Shown piece after piece: positions 1 to 9,170 of a DNA stretch of 64,000 nucleotides. A model generated the notes under the pieces. That model was not told where the DNA came from, did not search any database, and worked only from the letters and a program-made list of their open reading frames with translations. Source of the DNA: Dysosmobacter welbionis (lineage in GTDB: Bacteria; Bacillota; Clostridia; Oscillospirales; Oscillospiraceae); the NCBI RefSeq assembly GCF_005121165.3, contig NZ_CP034413.3:3186001-3250000 (forward strand). The letters run 5' to 3'. Each line of letters opens with the position of its first letter. Position 1 is the stretch's first letter. The translations under genes and the position numbers were made by a program.

Positions 1-633
1 AACCATGGTGGCCACACACCGGCAGATGGGCAGCCCCTGCTCATGGAACTTGGCCTCGTAGTCCGTCATGACGCCCACCGGGCCATTCGCATGGAGGTCC
101 CGGGTGACCTCGGACAGCTCAAAGCCGAACAGAGGCAGCTCCTCCACGGAGAAGGTGAAGAGGTCCTGATTGTCCGTCTTGAAGTGGATCTGCCCGCCCA
201 TCTTCAGCACCTGGCGGTACAGCCGCAGGAAGTTGCCGTGGGTCAGGCGGCGCTTGGCGTGGCGGTTGCTGGGCCAGGGATCGCAGAAATTGATATAGAT
301 CCGGTCCGCCTCTCCCGGGGCAAAGAACAGGGGCAGCTGGTCAGCATTGGCGTCGATGAAGAACACGTTGGTGAGCCCCTGGGCCGCACACCGCTCCATG
401 GCCATGACCATGGCATCCGGCACCCGCTCCACAGCGATGAACAGCACGTCCGGCTCCGCCGCCGCTGTGCCGGCGGTGAAGCGGCCTTTGCCGCAGCCCA
501 GCTCCAGCCGCAGCTCCCGGGCCTGGGGCATCAGCTCCCGCCACTTGCCCGGCATGGAGTAGGGCTCCCGGATCAGGCGGTCGCCGCAGCGCTCCATCCG
601 GGGGATCAGATTCTTTTTCTTTCGCATCCGCAT
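1..633 (-). CDS. trmB: tRNA (guanine-N7-)-methyltransferase, partial (3' end cut off)
   Basis: This protein makes m7G46 in the variable loop of tRNAs using S-adenosylmethionine. The visible 211 residues hold the SAM-binding glycine motif LELGCGKGRFT near residue 42, the family motif INFCDPWPSNRHAKRRL near residue 115, and the C-terminal segment with FKTDNQDLF. The start at 633 is chosen because AGGAGG lies at 642-650 and the protein begins MRMRKKKNL, as is usual for the family. The gene runs off the window at base 1, and only a few C-terminal residues should be missing. A good promoter sits at 715-743 on the same strand, divergent from the hydrolase gene. Identification is by motif recognition and is secure. 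Confidence 0.93.
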   Translation of the reverse strand, partial: MRMRKKKNLIPRMERCGDRLIREPYSMPGKWRELMPQARELRLELGCGKGRFTAGTAAAEPDVLFIAVERVPDAMVMAMERCAAQGLTNVFFIDANADQLPLFFAPGEADRIYINFCDPWPSNRHAKRRLTHGNFLRLYRQVLKMGGQIHFKTDNQDLFTFSVEELPLFGFELSEVTRDLHANGPVGVMTDYEAKFHEQGLPICRCVATMV

Positions 634-714
634 GTGTCAACATCCTCCTGGGTCGGTTCCCGATCCGATTTCAGGAAGACCCCGCCGGGGAGTCCTCCGT
701 ACATTCAGAATGCT

Positions 715-743
715 ATTGTACCATACAGACCCGGCGCTGTAAA
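715..743 (-). promoter_or_regulatory. sigma-A-like promoter for trmB
   Basis: On the minus strand a TTTACA -35 box (738-743) and a TACAAT -10 box (715-720) are separated by 17 bases. The promoter lies about 80 bases upstream of the trmB start. Confidence 0.6.
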
Positions 744-763
744 TGGCGGCGTGGATTTCCTGC

Positions 764-792
764 TTGCGCGGAAAGCAAAGAGATGATATGAT
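764..792 (+). promoter_or_regulatory. sigma-A-like promoter for the alpha/beta hydrolase
   Basis: TTGCGC (764-769) and TATGAT (787-792) are 17 bases apart. The predicted transcript would start near 799, which excludes the ATG codons at 788 and 800 as starts of the following gene and favours GTG at 818. Confidence 0.6.
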
Positions 793-817
793 AGCCCAAA
801 TGGGAGGGGGGAGCGAT

Positions 818-1591
818 GTGCCCAAGGTGCCCTACTGCGGCAGAAGCATGTTTTATCAGGAGGCGGGCGAGGGCCCGGTCCTGATCTTTCTCCATGGCAA
901 TACCGCCTCATCCCGGCTGTTTGAGCCGTTGCTTCCACTCTATACGCCTCATTTCCGGTGTGTGCTGCTGGACTTTCTGGGAAACGGGCGCTCCGACCGG
1001 GTGGAGTCGTTTCCGGCGGACCTGTGGCAGGAAGAGGCTCGGCAGGCCCTGGCCCTGATCCGGGCGGCGGGCTATGAGAGGCCCTGTCTGCTGGGAACCA
1101 GCGGCGGCGCCTGGGCCGCCATGAACGCGGCCCTGCTGGCACCCGGCGCAGTAGGCGCCGTAGTGGCGGACAGCTTTGACGGGCGGAGCCTTCACCCGGG
1201 GTTTGCGCGGGATTTGACAGCAGAGCGGGACCGCGCCAAAAGAGACAAGGCAGCCCGGGAATTTTATGCATGGTGCCAGGGACCGGACTGGGAGGCGGTG
1301 GTGGACCGGGACACGGATGCCCTGTTGCGATGCGCCGCCTCCGGACGGCCGCTGTTCTGCGGCCCGCTGGAGCAGATGCGGCCGCCAGTGCTCCTGATGG
1401 GGAGCCGGGAGGACCCCATGTGCAGACAGGATTTGGAAGAGGAATACAAGGCGATGGCGGCGCAGATGCCCCATGCCGCCGTGCGCTTGTTTGCATCCGG
1501 TGGGCACCCTGCCATTCTTTCCCGGGCGGAGGCGGCTAAGGAGGAGATCCTGGCATTTTGGCTCCGGTGCGAGGCGGCCGAGAGGCTGTGA
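818..1591 (+). CDS. alpha/beta-fold hydrolase
   Basis: This is a 257-residue serine hydrolase of the alpha/beta fold with unknown substrate. The sequence shows the oxyanion-hole motif FLHGNTASS near the N-terminus, the nucleophile elbow GTSGGAW (GxSxG), an acidic residue in SREDPM and the catalytic histidine in SGGHPAI near the C-terminus, so the full triad is present. I chose GTG at 818 because a strong Shine-Dalgarno tract (802-813) precedes it and the promoter places the transcript start near 799. Upstream in-frame ATGs at 788 and 800 are less likely. It stands alone between trmB and the butyrate operon. Confidence 0.85.
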   Translation: MPKVPYCGRSMFYQEAGEGPVLIFLHGNTASSRLFEPLLPLYTPHFRCVLLDFLGNGRSDRVESFPADLWQEEARQALALIRAAGYERPCLLGTSGGAWAAMNAALLAPGAVGAVVADSFDGRSLHPGFARDLTAERDRAKRDKAAREFYAWCQGPDWEAVVDRDTDALLRCAASGRPLFCGPLEQMRPPVLLMGSREDPMCRQDLEEEYKAMAAQMPHAAVRLFASGGHPAILSRAEAAKEEILAFWLRCEAAERL

Positions 1592-1719
1592 GATTTCCGG
1601 CAGATACAACTGGAACGAAGGGCCTTGTGAATGCATTAACAAAATTGTATAAAGTTTAACGAACAATTTGTATGAAGTGTAAAAAACGTGAAATTTTTCG
1701 CAAACTGCACAAATTATAC

Positions 1720-1748
1720 TTGATAAATGCCGCCAGTCACCCTATAAT
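1720..1748 (+). promoter_or_regulatory. sigma-A-like promoter for hbd-bcd-etfB-etfA
   Basis: TTGATA (1720-1725) and a perfect TATAAT (1743-1748) are separated by 17 bases. The leader to the hbd start is about 135 bases and carries no hairpin that I recognise. Confidence 0.75.
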
Positions 1749-1888
1749 AAAGTTTGTGAGTAAATTGGCAATATCGGAATGACTCTGTGTTCTCCCGGAG
1801 GGGCGGCACAGCCCGGCCCCCTGGAGTGCCGAAAGGCATGAAACAAGGAAACCAAACAATTTATTCAAAAATAACAGGAGGAAAAATC

Positions 1889-2725
1889 ATGAAGGTTGCA
1901 GTTTTTGGCGCAGGTACCATGGGCAGCGGCATTGCGCAGGTTTTCGCGGCAAAGGGCCACACCGCCCTGATGTATGCCAGCTCCGTCGCTTCCGCGCAGA
2001 AGCACAAGGATAAGCTGGCTGCTTCCCTGCAGAAGCGGGTGGAGAAGGGCAAGATGACCCAGGAGGCTGTGGACGCCCTGCTGGCCAACGTGCTGGTGGA
2101 GGAGAAGTCCGCCTGCGCCGACGCGGATCTCATCATCGAGTGCGTCAAGGAAGACATGGCTACCAAGAAGGAGCTGCTGAATGAGCTGGACGGCCTGTGC
2201 AAGCCCGAGGCCATCTTCGCCTCCAACACCTCTTCTCTGTCTATCACCGAGATGGGCAACGGTCTGAAGCACCCCGTCATCGGTATGCACTTCTTCAATC
2301 CCGTGCCCAGCATGAAGCTGGTGGAGATCATCCGCGGCGCCAACACCACCCAGGAGACCTTCGATTTCGTCTATAAGCTGTCCCAGGAGATCGGCAAGGA
2401 GCCCGTCGAAGTGGCTGAGGCCCCCGGTTTCGTGGTCAACAAGATCCTGATCCCCATGATAAATGAGGCCATCGGCCTGGTAGAGACCGGCGTCGCCTCC
2501 GTGGCCGACATCGACAAGGCCATGCAGCTGGGCGCCAACCATCCCATGGGCCCCCTGGCTCTGGGCGACTTCATCGGCCTGGACGTGTGCCTGGCCATTA
2601 TGGAGACCCTGTACAATGAGACCGGCGACTCCAAGTACCGTCCCGCGCTGCTGCTGCGCAAGATGGTTCGCGGCGGCCTGCTGGGCAAGAAGACCGGCAA
2701 GGGCTTCTATGATTATTCCAAGTAA
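1889..2725 (+). CDS. hbd: 3-hydroxybutyryl-CoA dehydrogenase
   Basis: This cytoplasmic enzyme interconverts acetoacetyl-CoA and 3-hydroxybutyryl-CoA with NAD(P)H in the acetyl-CoA route to butyrate. The 278-residue product opens with the Rossmann motif [11 protein letters not shown] (residues 5-15) and contains the family motifs [21 protein letters not shown] (catalytic His) and [16 protein letters not shown]. Its length matches clostridial Hbd. The start at 1889 has AGGAGG at 1876-1881; a longer upstream reading frame lacks homology. It is the first gene of an operon with bcd, etfB and etfA. Crotonase (crt) and thiolase (thl) are not adjacent here. Confidence 0.96.
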   Translation: MKVAVFGAGTMGSGIAQVFAAKGHTALMYASSVASAQKHKDKLAASLQKRVEKGKMTQEAVDALLANVLVEEKSACADADLIIECVKEDMATKKELLNELDGLCKPEAIFASNTSSLSITEMGNGLKHPVIGMHFFNPVPSMKLVEIIRGANTTQETFDFVYKLSQEIGKEPVEVAEAPGFVVNKILIPMINEAIGLVETGVASVADIDKAMQLGANHPMGPLALGDFIGLDVCLAIMETLYNETGDSKYRPALLLRKMVRGGLLGKKTGKGFYDYSK

Positions 2726-2763
2726 TTGAAGTCAGCACCAACAAGAAAAGGAGTTAATGGTAT

Positions 2764-3906
<1,143 letters not shown>

Positions 3907-3926
3907 GATAGGAGGTAAAGGTTAAC

Positions 3927-4727
3927 ATGAAAATCATTGTTTCCATCAAGCAGGTTCCCGACACCTCCGGTAAGGTGGCGGTGAATCCGGACGGCACCCT
4001 GAACCGTGCGTCCATGCAGACCATCACCAACCCCGACGATATGAACGCCCTGGAGGCGGCCCTGAAGATCAAGGACGCCACCGGCTGCAAGGTTGTTGTG
4101 GTGACCATGGGTCCGCCTCCCGCTGCCGGTATGCTCCGCGAGGCGCTGGCTATGGGCGCTGACGAGGCCGTGCTGGTGTCCGCCCGCGAGTTCGGCGGTT
4201 CCGATACATACGCCACCTCTCAGATCCTGGCTGCGGCCATCAACAAGATCGGCGTAGAGGCTGACGACATCGTCATGTGCGGCCGGCAGGCCATCGATGG
4301 CGACACTGCCCAGGTGGGTCCCCAGATTGCCGAGAAGCTGCATCTGCCCCAGGTGACCTACGCCGCCGACATCCAGAAGGACGGCGACACCATCACCGTC
4401 AAGCGGATGCTGGAGGACGGCTACATGACCATCAAGGTCAAGACTCCCTGCCTGATCACCTGCATCAAGGAGCTGAACGAGCCCCGCTATATGAGCGTGG
4501 GCGGTGTGTTCGAGGCTTACGGCAAGCCCATGACCACCTACGACTATGAGGCGCTGAAGGACGATCCCCTGATCGACGCCACCACCATCGGCCTGAAGGG
4601 CTCTCCCACCAACATCTTCAAGAGCTTCACCCCGCCCCAGAAGGGCGCCGGCATGATGCTGGAGGGCGCCGACAAGGCGACCTGCGAGAAGCTGGCCGAC
4701 ATTCTGGCGAAGAAGCACATCATCTGA
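3927..4727 (+). CDS. etfB: electron transfer flavoprotein beta subunit
   Basis: This is the small subunit of the electron transfer flavoprotein, 266 residues. The N-terminus MKIIVSIKQVPDTSGKV and the segment MCGRQAIDGDTAQVGPQIAE are signatures of EtfB, here next to a Bcd-type dehydrogenase. In clostridia such EtfAB-Bcd complexes bifurcate electrons from NADH to crotonyl-CoA and ferredoxin; bifurcation is an inference from the operon. AGGAGG precedes the ATG and etfA follows after 18 bases. Confidence 0.95.
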   Translation: MKIIVSIKQVPDTSGKVAVNPDGTLNRASMQTITNPDDMNALEAALKIKDATGCKVVVVTMGPPPAAGMLREALAMGADEAVLVSAREFGGSDTYATSQILAAAINKIGVEADDIVMCGRQAIDGDTAQVGPQIAEKLHLPQVTYAADIQKDGDTITVKRMLEDGYMTIKVKTPCLITCIKELNEPRYMSVGGVFEAYGKPMTTYDYEALKDDPLIDATTIGLKGSPTNIFKSFTPPQKGAGMMLEGADKATCEKLADILAKKHII

Positions 4728-4745
4728 GAAAGGGGATAAACGAAT

Positions 4746-5855
4746 ATGTCTAATTTCAACAGCGCCGATATCGCTGCTTTCAAGGATGTGTGGGTCTTCT
4801 GCGAGCAGCGCGAGGGCAAACTGATGCCCACCGACTTTGAGCTGATCTCCAAGGGCCGCGACTTGGCCGACGAGCTGGGTGTGAACCTGTGCGGCCTGCT
4901 GCTGGGAGGCGAGGGCATCGAGTCCGCTGCCAAGGAGCTGGGCGGCTACGGCGCCGACAAGGTGCTGGTGTGCGAGAGCCCCCTGCTGGCCGTCTACAAC
5001 ACCGATGCCTATGCCAAGGTGATCTGCGACGTGATCGAGGAGCTGAAGCCCGAGGCGTTCCTGATCGGCGCCACCAACATCGGCCGTGACCTGGGGCCCC
5101 GCTGCGCGGCCCGTCTGCACACTGGACTGTGCGCGGACTGCACCCACCTGGACGTGGATGTGGCGAACTACATCCAGTTCCTGCGTGAGTCCAGCACCCT
5201 GGACGTGGACAGCCAGAAGTGGGATATGGAGGACCGGAACCTGAAGATGACCCGTCCGGCCTTCGGCGGCCACCTGATGGCCACCATCATCTGCCCGCGG
5301 TTCCGTCCCTGCATGGCGACGGTGCGCCCCGGCGTGATGAAGAAGAACGTCTTCGACCAGGCCAAGGCGGATGCGTGCGAGATCGTGAAGCCCAGTTTCC
5401 AGCTGAGCGAGAGCGACCTGAACACCGAGGTTGTGGAGGTCGTGAAGGCCGCCAAGAAGCTGGTGGACCTGATCGGCGCGGACTACATCGTGTCTGTGGG
5501 CCGCGGCATCAGCAAGGATGTCGAGGGCGGCATCAAGCTGGCTGAGGAGCTGGCGGACGTCCTGGGCGGCGTCGTGGGCGGCTCCCGTGCCACCATCGAC
5601 TCCGGCTGGCTGTCTGCCGACCATCAGGTGGGCCAGACCGGCAAGACGGTGCATCCGAAGGTGTACATCGCCCTGGGCATCTCCGGCGCCATCCAGCACA
5701 AGGCCGGTATGCAGGACTCCGAGTGCATCATCGCGGTGAACAAGAACGACACTGCGCCCATCTTCGAGATTGCCGACTACGGCATCTGCGGCGACCTGTT
5801 CAAGGTCACCCCCATGCTGATCGAGGCCATCAAGGCCGCCAAGGCTGCGAAGTAA
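4746..5855 (+). CDS. etfA: electron transfer flavoprotein alpha subunit
   Basis: This is the FAD-binding large subunit of EtfAB, 369 residues. The C-terminal domain carries the classic FAD motif segments VVGGSRATIDSGW, HQVGQTGKTVHPKVYIALGI and SGAIQHKAGMQDSECIIAVNKN. The protein starts with an N-terminal extension before the ETF fold that is seen in Firmicute EtfA. It is the last gene of the operon and ends just before a strong bidirectional terminator. Confidence 0.95.
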   Translation: MSNFNSADIAAFKDVWVFCEQREGKLMPTDFELISKGRDLADELGVNLCGLLLGGEGIESAAKELGGYGADKVLVCESPLLAVYNTDAYAKVICDVIEELKPEAFLIGATNIGRDLGPRCAARLHTGLCADCTHLDVDVANYIQFLRESSTLDVDSQKWDMEDRNLKMTRPAFGGHLMATIICPRFRPCMATVRPGVMKKNVFDQAKADACEIVKPSFQLSESDLNTEVVEVVKAAKKLVDLIGADYIVSVGRGISKDVEGGIKLAEELADVLGGVVGGSRATIDSGWLSADHQVGQTGKTVHPKVYIALGISGAIQHKAGMQDSECIIAVNKNDTAPIFEIADYGICGDLFKVTPMLIEAIKAAKAAK

Positions 5856-5869
5856 GCGAATAAAAGCCA

Positions 5870-5905
5870 AGAGCCGCACGGGCAAAGCCCGTGCGGCTCT
5901 GTTCT
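5870..5905. terminator. bidirectional terminator between etfA and trmD
   Basis: A perfect 14-bp stem (5870-5883 paired with 5887-5900) closes over an AAA loop, with a T-rich stretch on the plus side and a weaker T-rich flank on the minus side. It separates the convergent etfA and trmD genes. Confidence 0.85.
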
Positions 5906-5935
5906 GTTTGAACACCTATGGGGGATACCGGCAGT

Positions 5936-6723
5936 TCAGGACTCTGCGCGCTCGGCGGCACAATCCGGATGCTCTGCGACAAACTCCGCCTCAGCCTCCG
6001 CCAGGATCTTTTTGTCTGCCTTGGTGGTGAGTTGGGATTTATCGAATTTGGCGAACAGGTCCGGCCGCCGTTCCATAGTGCGCTTGTAGCTCTGCTTTTT
6101 CCGCCAGGCAGCCACCTTACCGTGGTCACCGGAGAGCAGGATCTCCGGCACTGCTCGACCGTGCCATTCAGCCGGGCGGGAGTATTGGGGATATTCCAGC
6201 AGCCCGTTCCAGTGGGATTCCTCCTCAAAGCACTCCGCATCCGGCAGAACGCCGGGCACCATGCGGCACACCGCGTCCGCCACCGCCATGGCGGGGATCT
6301 CTCCACCGGTGAGGACGAAGTCCCCATGCTGATCTCCTCGTCCACACACTCGTCCAGGAACCGCTGGTCCACACCCTCATAGTGGCCGCAGACCAGGATC
6401 AAGTGGTCATATCGCGCTTTCAGCTCCTTGGCAACTTCCTGGGTGAAGGTGCGGCCGCAGGGGGAGAGGAAGATCGTCCGTCCGGGGCCGTAGGTCTCCA
6501 CGATGTGGCTCCAGCAGCGGTACAGGGGATCTGCCTGCATGACAGCGCCCCGGCCGCCGCCGTAGGGATAGTCGTCCACCTGCATCTGCCTGTTGGTGGT
6601 GTATTGGCGGATCTGGTGGCTCTGGATGGAGATATAGCCTCGCTGCTGGGCCCGGCCCAGGATGCTCACGTTCAGCATGGCGTCCACTGAGTCTGGGAAC
6701 AGCGTCATGATGTCAATTCTCAT
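5936..6723 (-). pseudogene. trmD: tRNA (guanine-N1-)-methyltransferase, single-base frameshift
   Basis: TrmD makes m1G37 in tRNAs and is normally essential. Residues from MRIDIMTLFPDSVD to the segment CGHYEGVDQRFLDECVDEEIS read in one frame from 6723. The continuation DFVLTGGEIPAMAVADAV, which is the family's trefoil-knot region, reads in another frame down to the stop at 5936. The switch falls at a run of four C on the plus strand (6322-6325); one extra G on the coding strand would restore MGDFVLTGGE. Repaired length would be 262 residues, normal for TrmD. Because the gene is essential in most bacteria and two nearby genes carry the same kind of lesion, an undercalled homopolymer is more likely than true loss. 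The start overlaps the rimM end by 11 bases. Confidence 0.9.
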
Positions 6724-7219
6724 CCGTGGCCATCCCTTCCCAAACCTGGACCTCCATCCGGTTGGCGTCCAGGTCCACCGATTTGATAAACACATCCGGC
6801 ACGGCGGGGATCAGATACTCCCGCGCTCCCCTGACCGTGTAGACCTTGTGAGCGGGATAGGAGTCCACCCGGGTGATCTCGCCCAGCGTCTCGCCGGTGG
6901 CGGCGTCACAGACGGTCATGCCCAGCAGCTCCGCATCAAAGCAGGCGCCCTCCGGCAGCTTGGCGTCTGCCCGGCGGATATACAGGTTCTTACCCTTCAG
7001 GGCCAGGGCCGCGTTCATATCATCCACGCCGGGGAACTTCATCAGCACCAGGGACTTGTGGACGTGGTTGGCGGTGGGGGTGACGGGGGCCCCGTCCAAA
7101 TAGAACGTCTGGAACTGGGTCAGGAAGGCAGGGTCCTGGCCGTCCGGCTGTACCCGCACCTCGCCCCGGATGCCGTGGGCGTTGACGATGCGGCCGATTT
7201 TGATGGTTTCCAATCTCAT
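6713..7219 (-). CDS. rimM: 16S rRNA processing protein RimM
   Basis: RimM is a 30S maturation factor that binds ribosomal protein S19. The 168-residue product shows the N-terminal RimM barrel with IGRIVNAHGIRGEVRVQP and the C-terminal PRC-barrel-like part with YLIPAVPDVFIKSVDLDANRM. AAAGGAG precedes the ATG at 7219. It overlaps trmD by 11 bases, the usual rimM-trmD coupling. Upstream lies the AI-2E-type gene rather than khpA, which is unusual. Confidence 0.95.
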   Translation of the reverse strand: MRLETIKIGRIVNAHGIRGEVRVQPDGQDPAFLTQFQTFYLDGAPVTPTANHVHKSLVLMKFPGVDDMNAALALKGKNLYIRRADAKLPEGACFDAELLGMTVCDAATGETLGEITRVDSYPAHKVYTVRGAREYLIPAVPDVFIKSVDLDANRMEVQVWEGMATDEN

Positions 7220-7311
7220 AGGAGCGCTCCTTTGGGAAGTGATGGCACGCCGGGCCGTCTCCGACCCGGACAGGAGGCAGGCGGGCCCCGTACCCTCCTG
7301 CCTGACAACGT

Positions 7312-8433
7312 TTATTGGCTTGTTTCTGTGTCCGCCCTTCCCAGGGCGGAGGCGGGGAACAGAGAGATGGTCCCGTTGTCGTTGAGATAGCGCAGCAGGG
7401 ACAGCAGGATGGGCAGGCCGAACAGGCCCACGATGCCAAACAGGTGGTTGCCCACAAACATGCTCATCAGTGTCAGCACAGGATGCAGGCCGATCTGTGC
7501 CCCCACGATCCGGGGCTCGATGATGTTGCGGATGACGGTGATGATGACGTACAGAACCAGCAGTGCGAAGGCGTGGGGAAGATCTCCGCCCAGCGCGGAG
7601 AGAATGACCCAGGGGATCATGATACCTCCGGTGCCCAGAACGGGGAGAATGTCGAAAATAGCGATCAGCAGCGCCACCAGAATCGCACGGTTCACGCCGA
7701 TGAGGGTCAGACCGACGGATAGTTCCACAAAGGTGATGGACATGATGAGGGCGTAGGAGCGGATGCAGACGAACAGCGTTCCCACCACATACGCCTTGAC
7801 CTGGAGTACCAGATTCCGGGTGCTCCCCTGGAGGCAGCCCAGGCAAAACCGCACGATCTTCTGGTAGTCGACGGCGATGAAGAATGTGGAAATCACCATC
7901 AGCAGCAGCCGGATCAGGAAGCCGGGCAGGGAGGTGGCGAAAGAGGTGGCCATGGACACACCGCCCACCAATACGACGGAGAGACTGGAGACCAACTGCC
8001 ACAGCATATTGAGCAGCTGGGACTGCAGCTCCTGCAACGCGGACATGAGGGAGGGGTCCAGCTTGGCCAGCAGCTCCTCCAGCCAGGCGAAAAAGTCAGT
8101 GAGCTCCGGGAGAATATAGGCGGAATAGAGCGAGGGAATCTGCTGCACCACAGATGTGATAGTGGCCGTGATCCGGATTCCCGCCAGCGCCAGCAGCAGG
8201 CCGATGGTGCCGTATGTGAGGACCACCAGCAGTACCGCCACCAACCCCTTGGGCGCGTGGAGCACCCGGGAGAGGAAGCGGATGGGGCGGCGCAGAACAT
8301 AGGCGATCAGAAACGCCAAGACGAACGGCAGCAGTAGCGGCAGCGCATACTGCAGCAACAGATAACTCAGCACCAGAATCAGCGCTAGATAGGTCACATC
8401 AATGATGAATTTTTTCTTTTTTTCTGTGGACAC
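7312..8433 (-). CDS. AI-2E family transporter (YdbI/TqsA-like membrane protein)
   Basis: This is a polytopic inner-membrane protein of 373 residues in the AI-2E transporter superfamily, whose members export small molecules or act as Na+/H+ antiporters. The N-terminus has a basic stretch TEKKKKF followed by hydrophobic segments, a long central soluble region rich in LAKLDPSLMSALQELQSQ, and C-terminal helices with the typical PVLGTGGIMIPWVI and GLHPVLTLMSMFVGNHLFGIVG. I prefer GTG at 8433 because GGAGG sits 6 bases upstream; TTG at 8436 is the alternative. It separates khpA from rimM in what is normally one translation-related operon, so it probably provides its own promoter or reads into rimM-trmD. 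Confidence 0.88.
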   Translation of the reverse strand: MSTEKKKKFIIDVTYLALILVLSYLLLQYALPLLLPFVLAFLIAYVLRRPIRFLSRVLHAPKGLVAVLLVVLTYGTIGLLLALAGIRITATITSVVQQIPSLYSAYILPELTDFFAWLEELLAKLDPSLMSALQELQSQLLNMLWQLVSSLSVVLVGGVSMATSFATSLPGFLIRLLLMVISTFFIAVDYQKIVRFCLGCLQGSTRNLVLQVKAYVVGTLFVCIRSYALIMSITFVELSVGLTLIGVNRAILVALLIAIFDILPVLGTGGIMIPWVILSALGGDLPHAFALLVLYVIITVIRNIIEPRIVGAQIGLHPVLTLMSMFVGNHLFGIVGLFGLPILLSLLRYLNDNGTISLFPASALGRADTETSQ

Positions 8434-8550
8434 CAAAAGCCTCCAATCCCACAGGCAGCGTCACCTGACGCTTGCGGTGTAGTACAAGTAAGCAGTGGAA
8501 CGGGCTGGCCGAAGCGGCGGGGCCGCAGCCCGGACAGCGGCAGCGAAATG

Positions 8551-8583
8551 ATCGAAAAAGGAGGAGGCCTGGCCTCCTCCTTT
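8551..8583 (-). terminator. terminator after khpA
   Basis: An inverted repeat (8557-8569 with 8571-8583) forms a GC-rich hairpin followed on the minus strand by TTTTT. It should end the ylxM-ffh-rpsP-khpA transcript before the AI-2E gene. Confidence 0.8.
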
Positions 8584-8618
8584 CGGATCTGGCGGAAGCG
8601 GCCCGCCGGATGATCGGT

Positions 8619-8849
8619 TCAATCTACAATATCTACGGAAACCTTCTGGCCGGTGCGCTGGGCATAGGACCGGATGACAGTCCGGATCTCCTTGGCGATG
8701 CGGCCCTGCCGGCCGATGACCTTTCCCATGTCGTCGGGGGCGACGCGCAGCTCCAGCGTCAGCTCCTGGGGACCCTCCACCTCAGTGACAGAGACGGCCT
8801 CCGGATCATCCACAAGGTTTCTGGCGATGTAGAGCAGCAACTCTTTCAT
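8619..8849 (-). CDS. khpA: KH-domain RNA-binding protein KhpA (YlqC)
   Basis: This 76-residue protein is almost entirely a single KH domain with the nucleic-acid-binding GRQG loop in MGKVIGRQGRIAKEIRTVIR. In Firmicutes KhpA pairs with KhpB (Jag/EloR) as a global RNA-binding complex linked to cell elongation. It lies 15 bases downstream of rpsP, the conserved position, and is followed by a terminator. Confidence 0.92.
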   Translation of the reverse strand: MKELLLYIARNLVDDPEAVSVTEVEGPQELTLELRVAPDDMGKVIGRQGRIAKEIRTVIRSYAQRTGQKVSVDIVD

Positions 8850-8864
8850 GCCCGATCCTCCGGA

Positions 8865-9104
8865 TCAGAGGACTTCTACTTTTTTCAGCAGAGCTCTGAC
8901 GGTGTCGGTGGGCTGGGCGCCGGACTTGATCCAGGCCTGGGCGCGCTCCGTGTCGATCTTGATCTCAGCAGGGGAGACGCAGGGGTTGTAAGTGCCGATC
9001 TCCTCGATGAAGCGGCCGTCCCGGGGGAAACGGGAGTCCGCTACCACAACGCGGTAGAAAGGAGCCTTCTTGGCGCCAAGGCGGCGCAGTCTGATTTTCA
9101 CCAT
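8865..9104 (-). CDS. rpsP: 30S ribosomal protein S16
   Basis: The 79-residue product starts [41 protein letters not shown], the invariant N-terminus of bS16. It is a structural protein of the small ribosomal subunit. It sits between ffh and khpA as in most Firmicutes, with a GGAGG before its start. Confidence 0.98.
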   Translation of the reverse strand: MVKIRLRRLGAKKAPFYRVVVADSRFPRDGRFIEEIGTYNPCVSPAEIKIDTERAQAWIKSGAQPTDTVRALLKKVEVL

Positions 9105-9170
9105 AATTTGTTACCTCCAACAGTAAACTCGAAATTTTTTATCTATAAATGCATAGCACTTATATCCACT

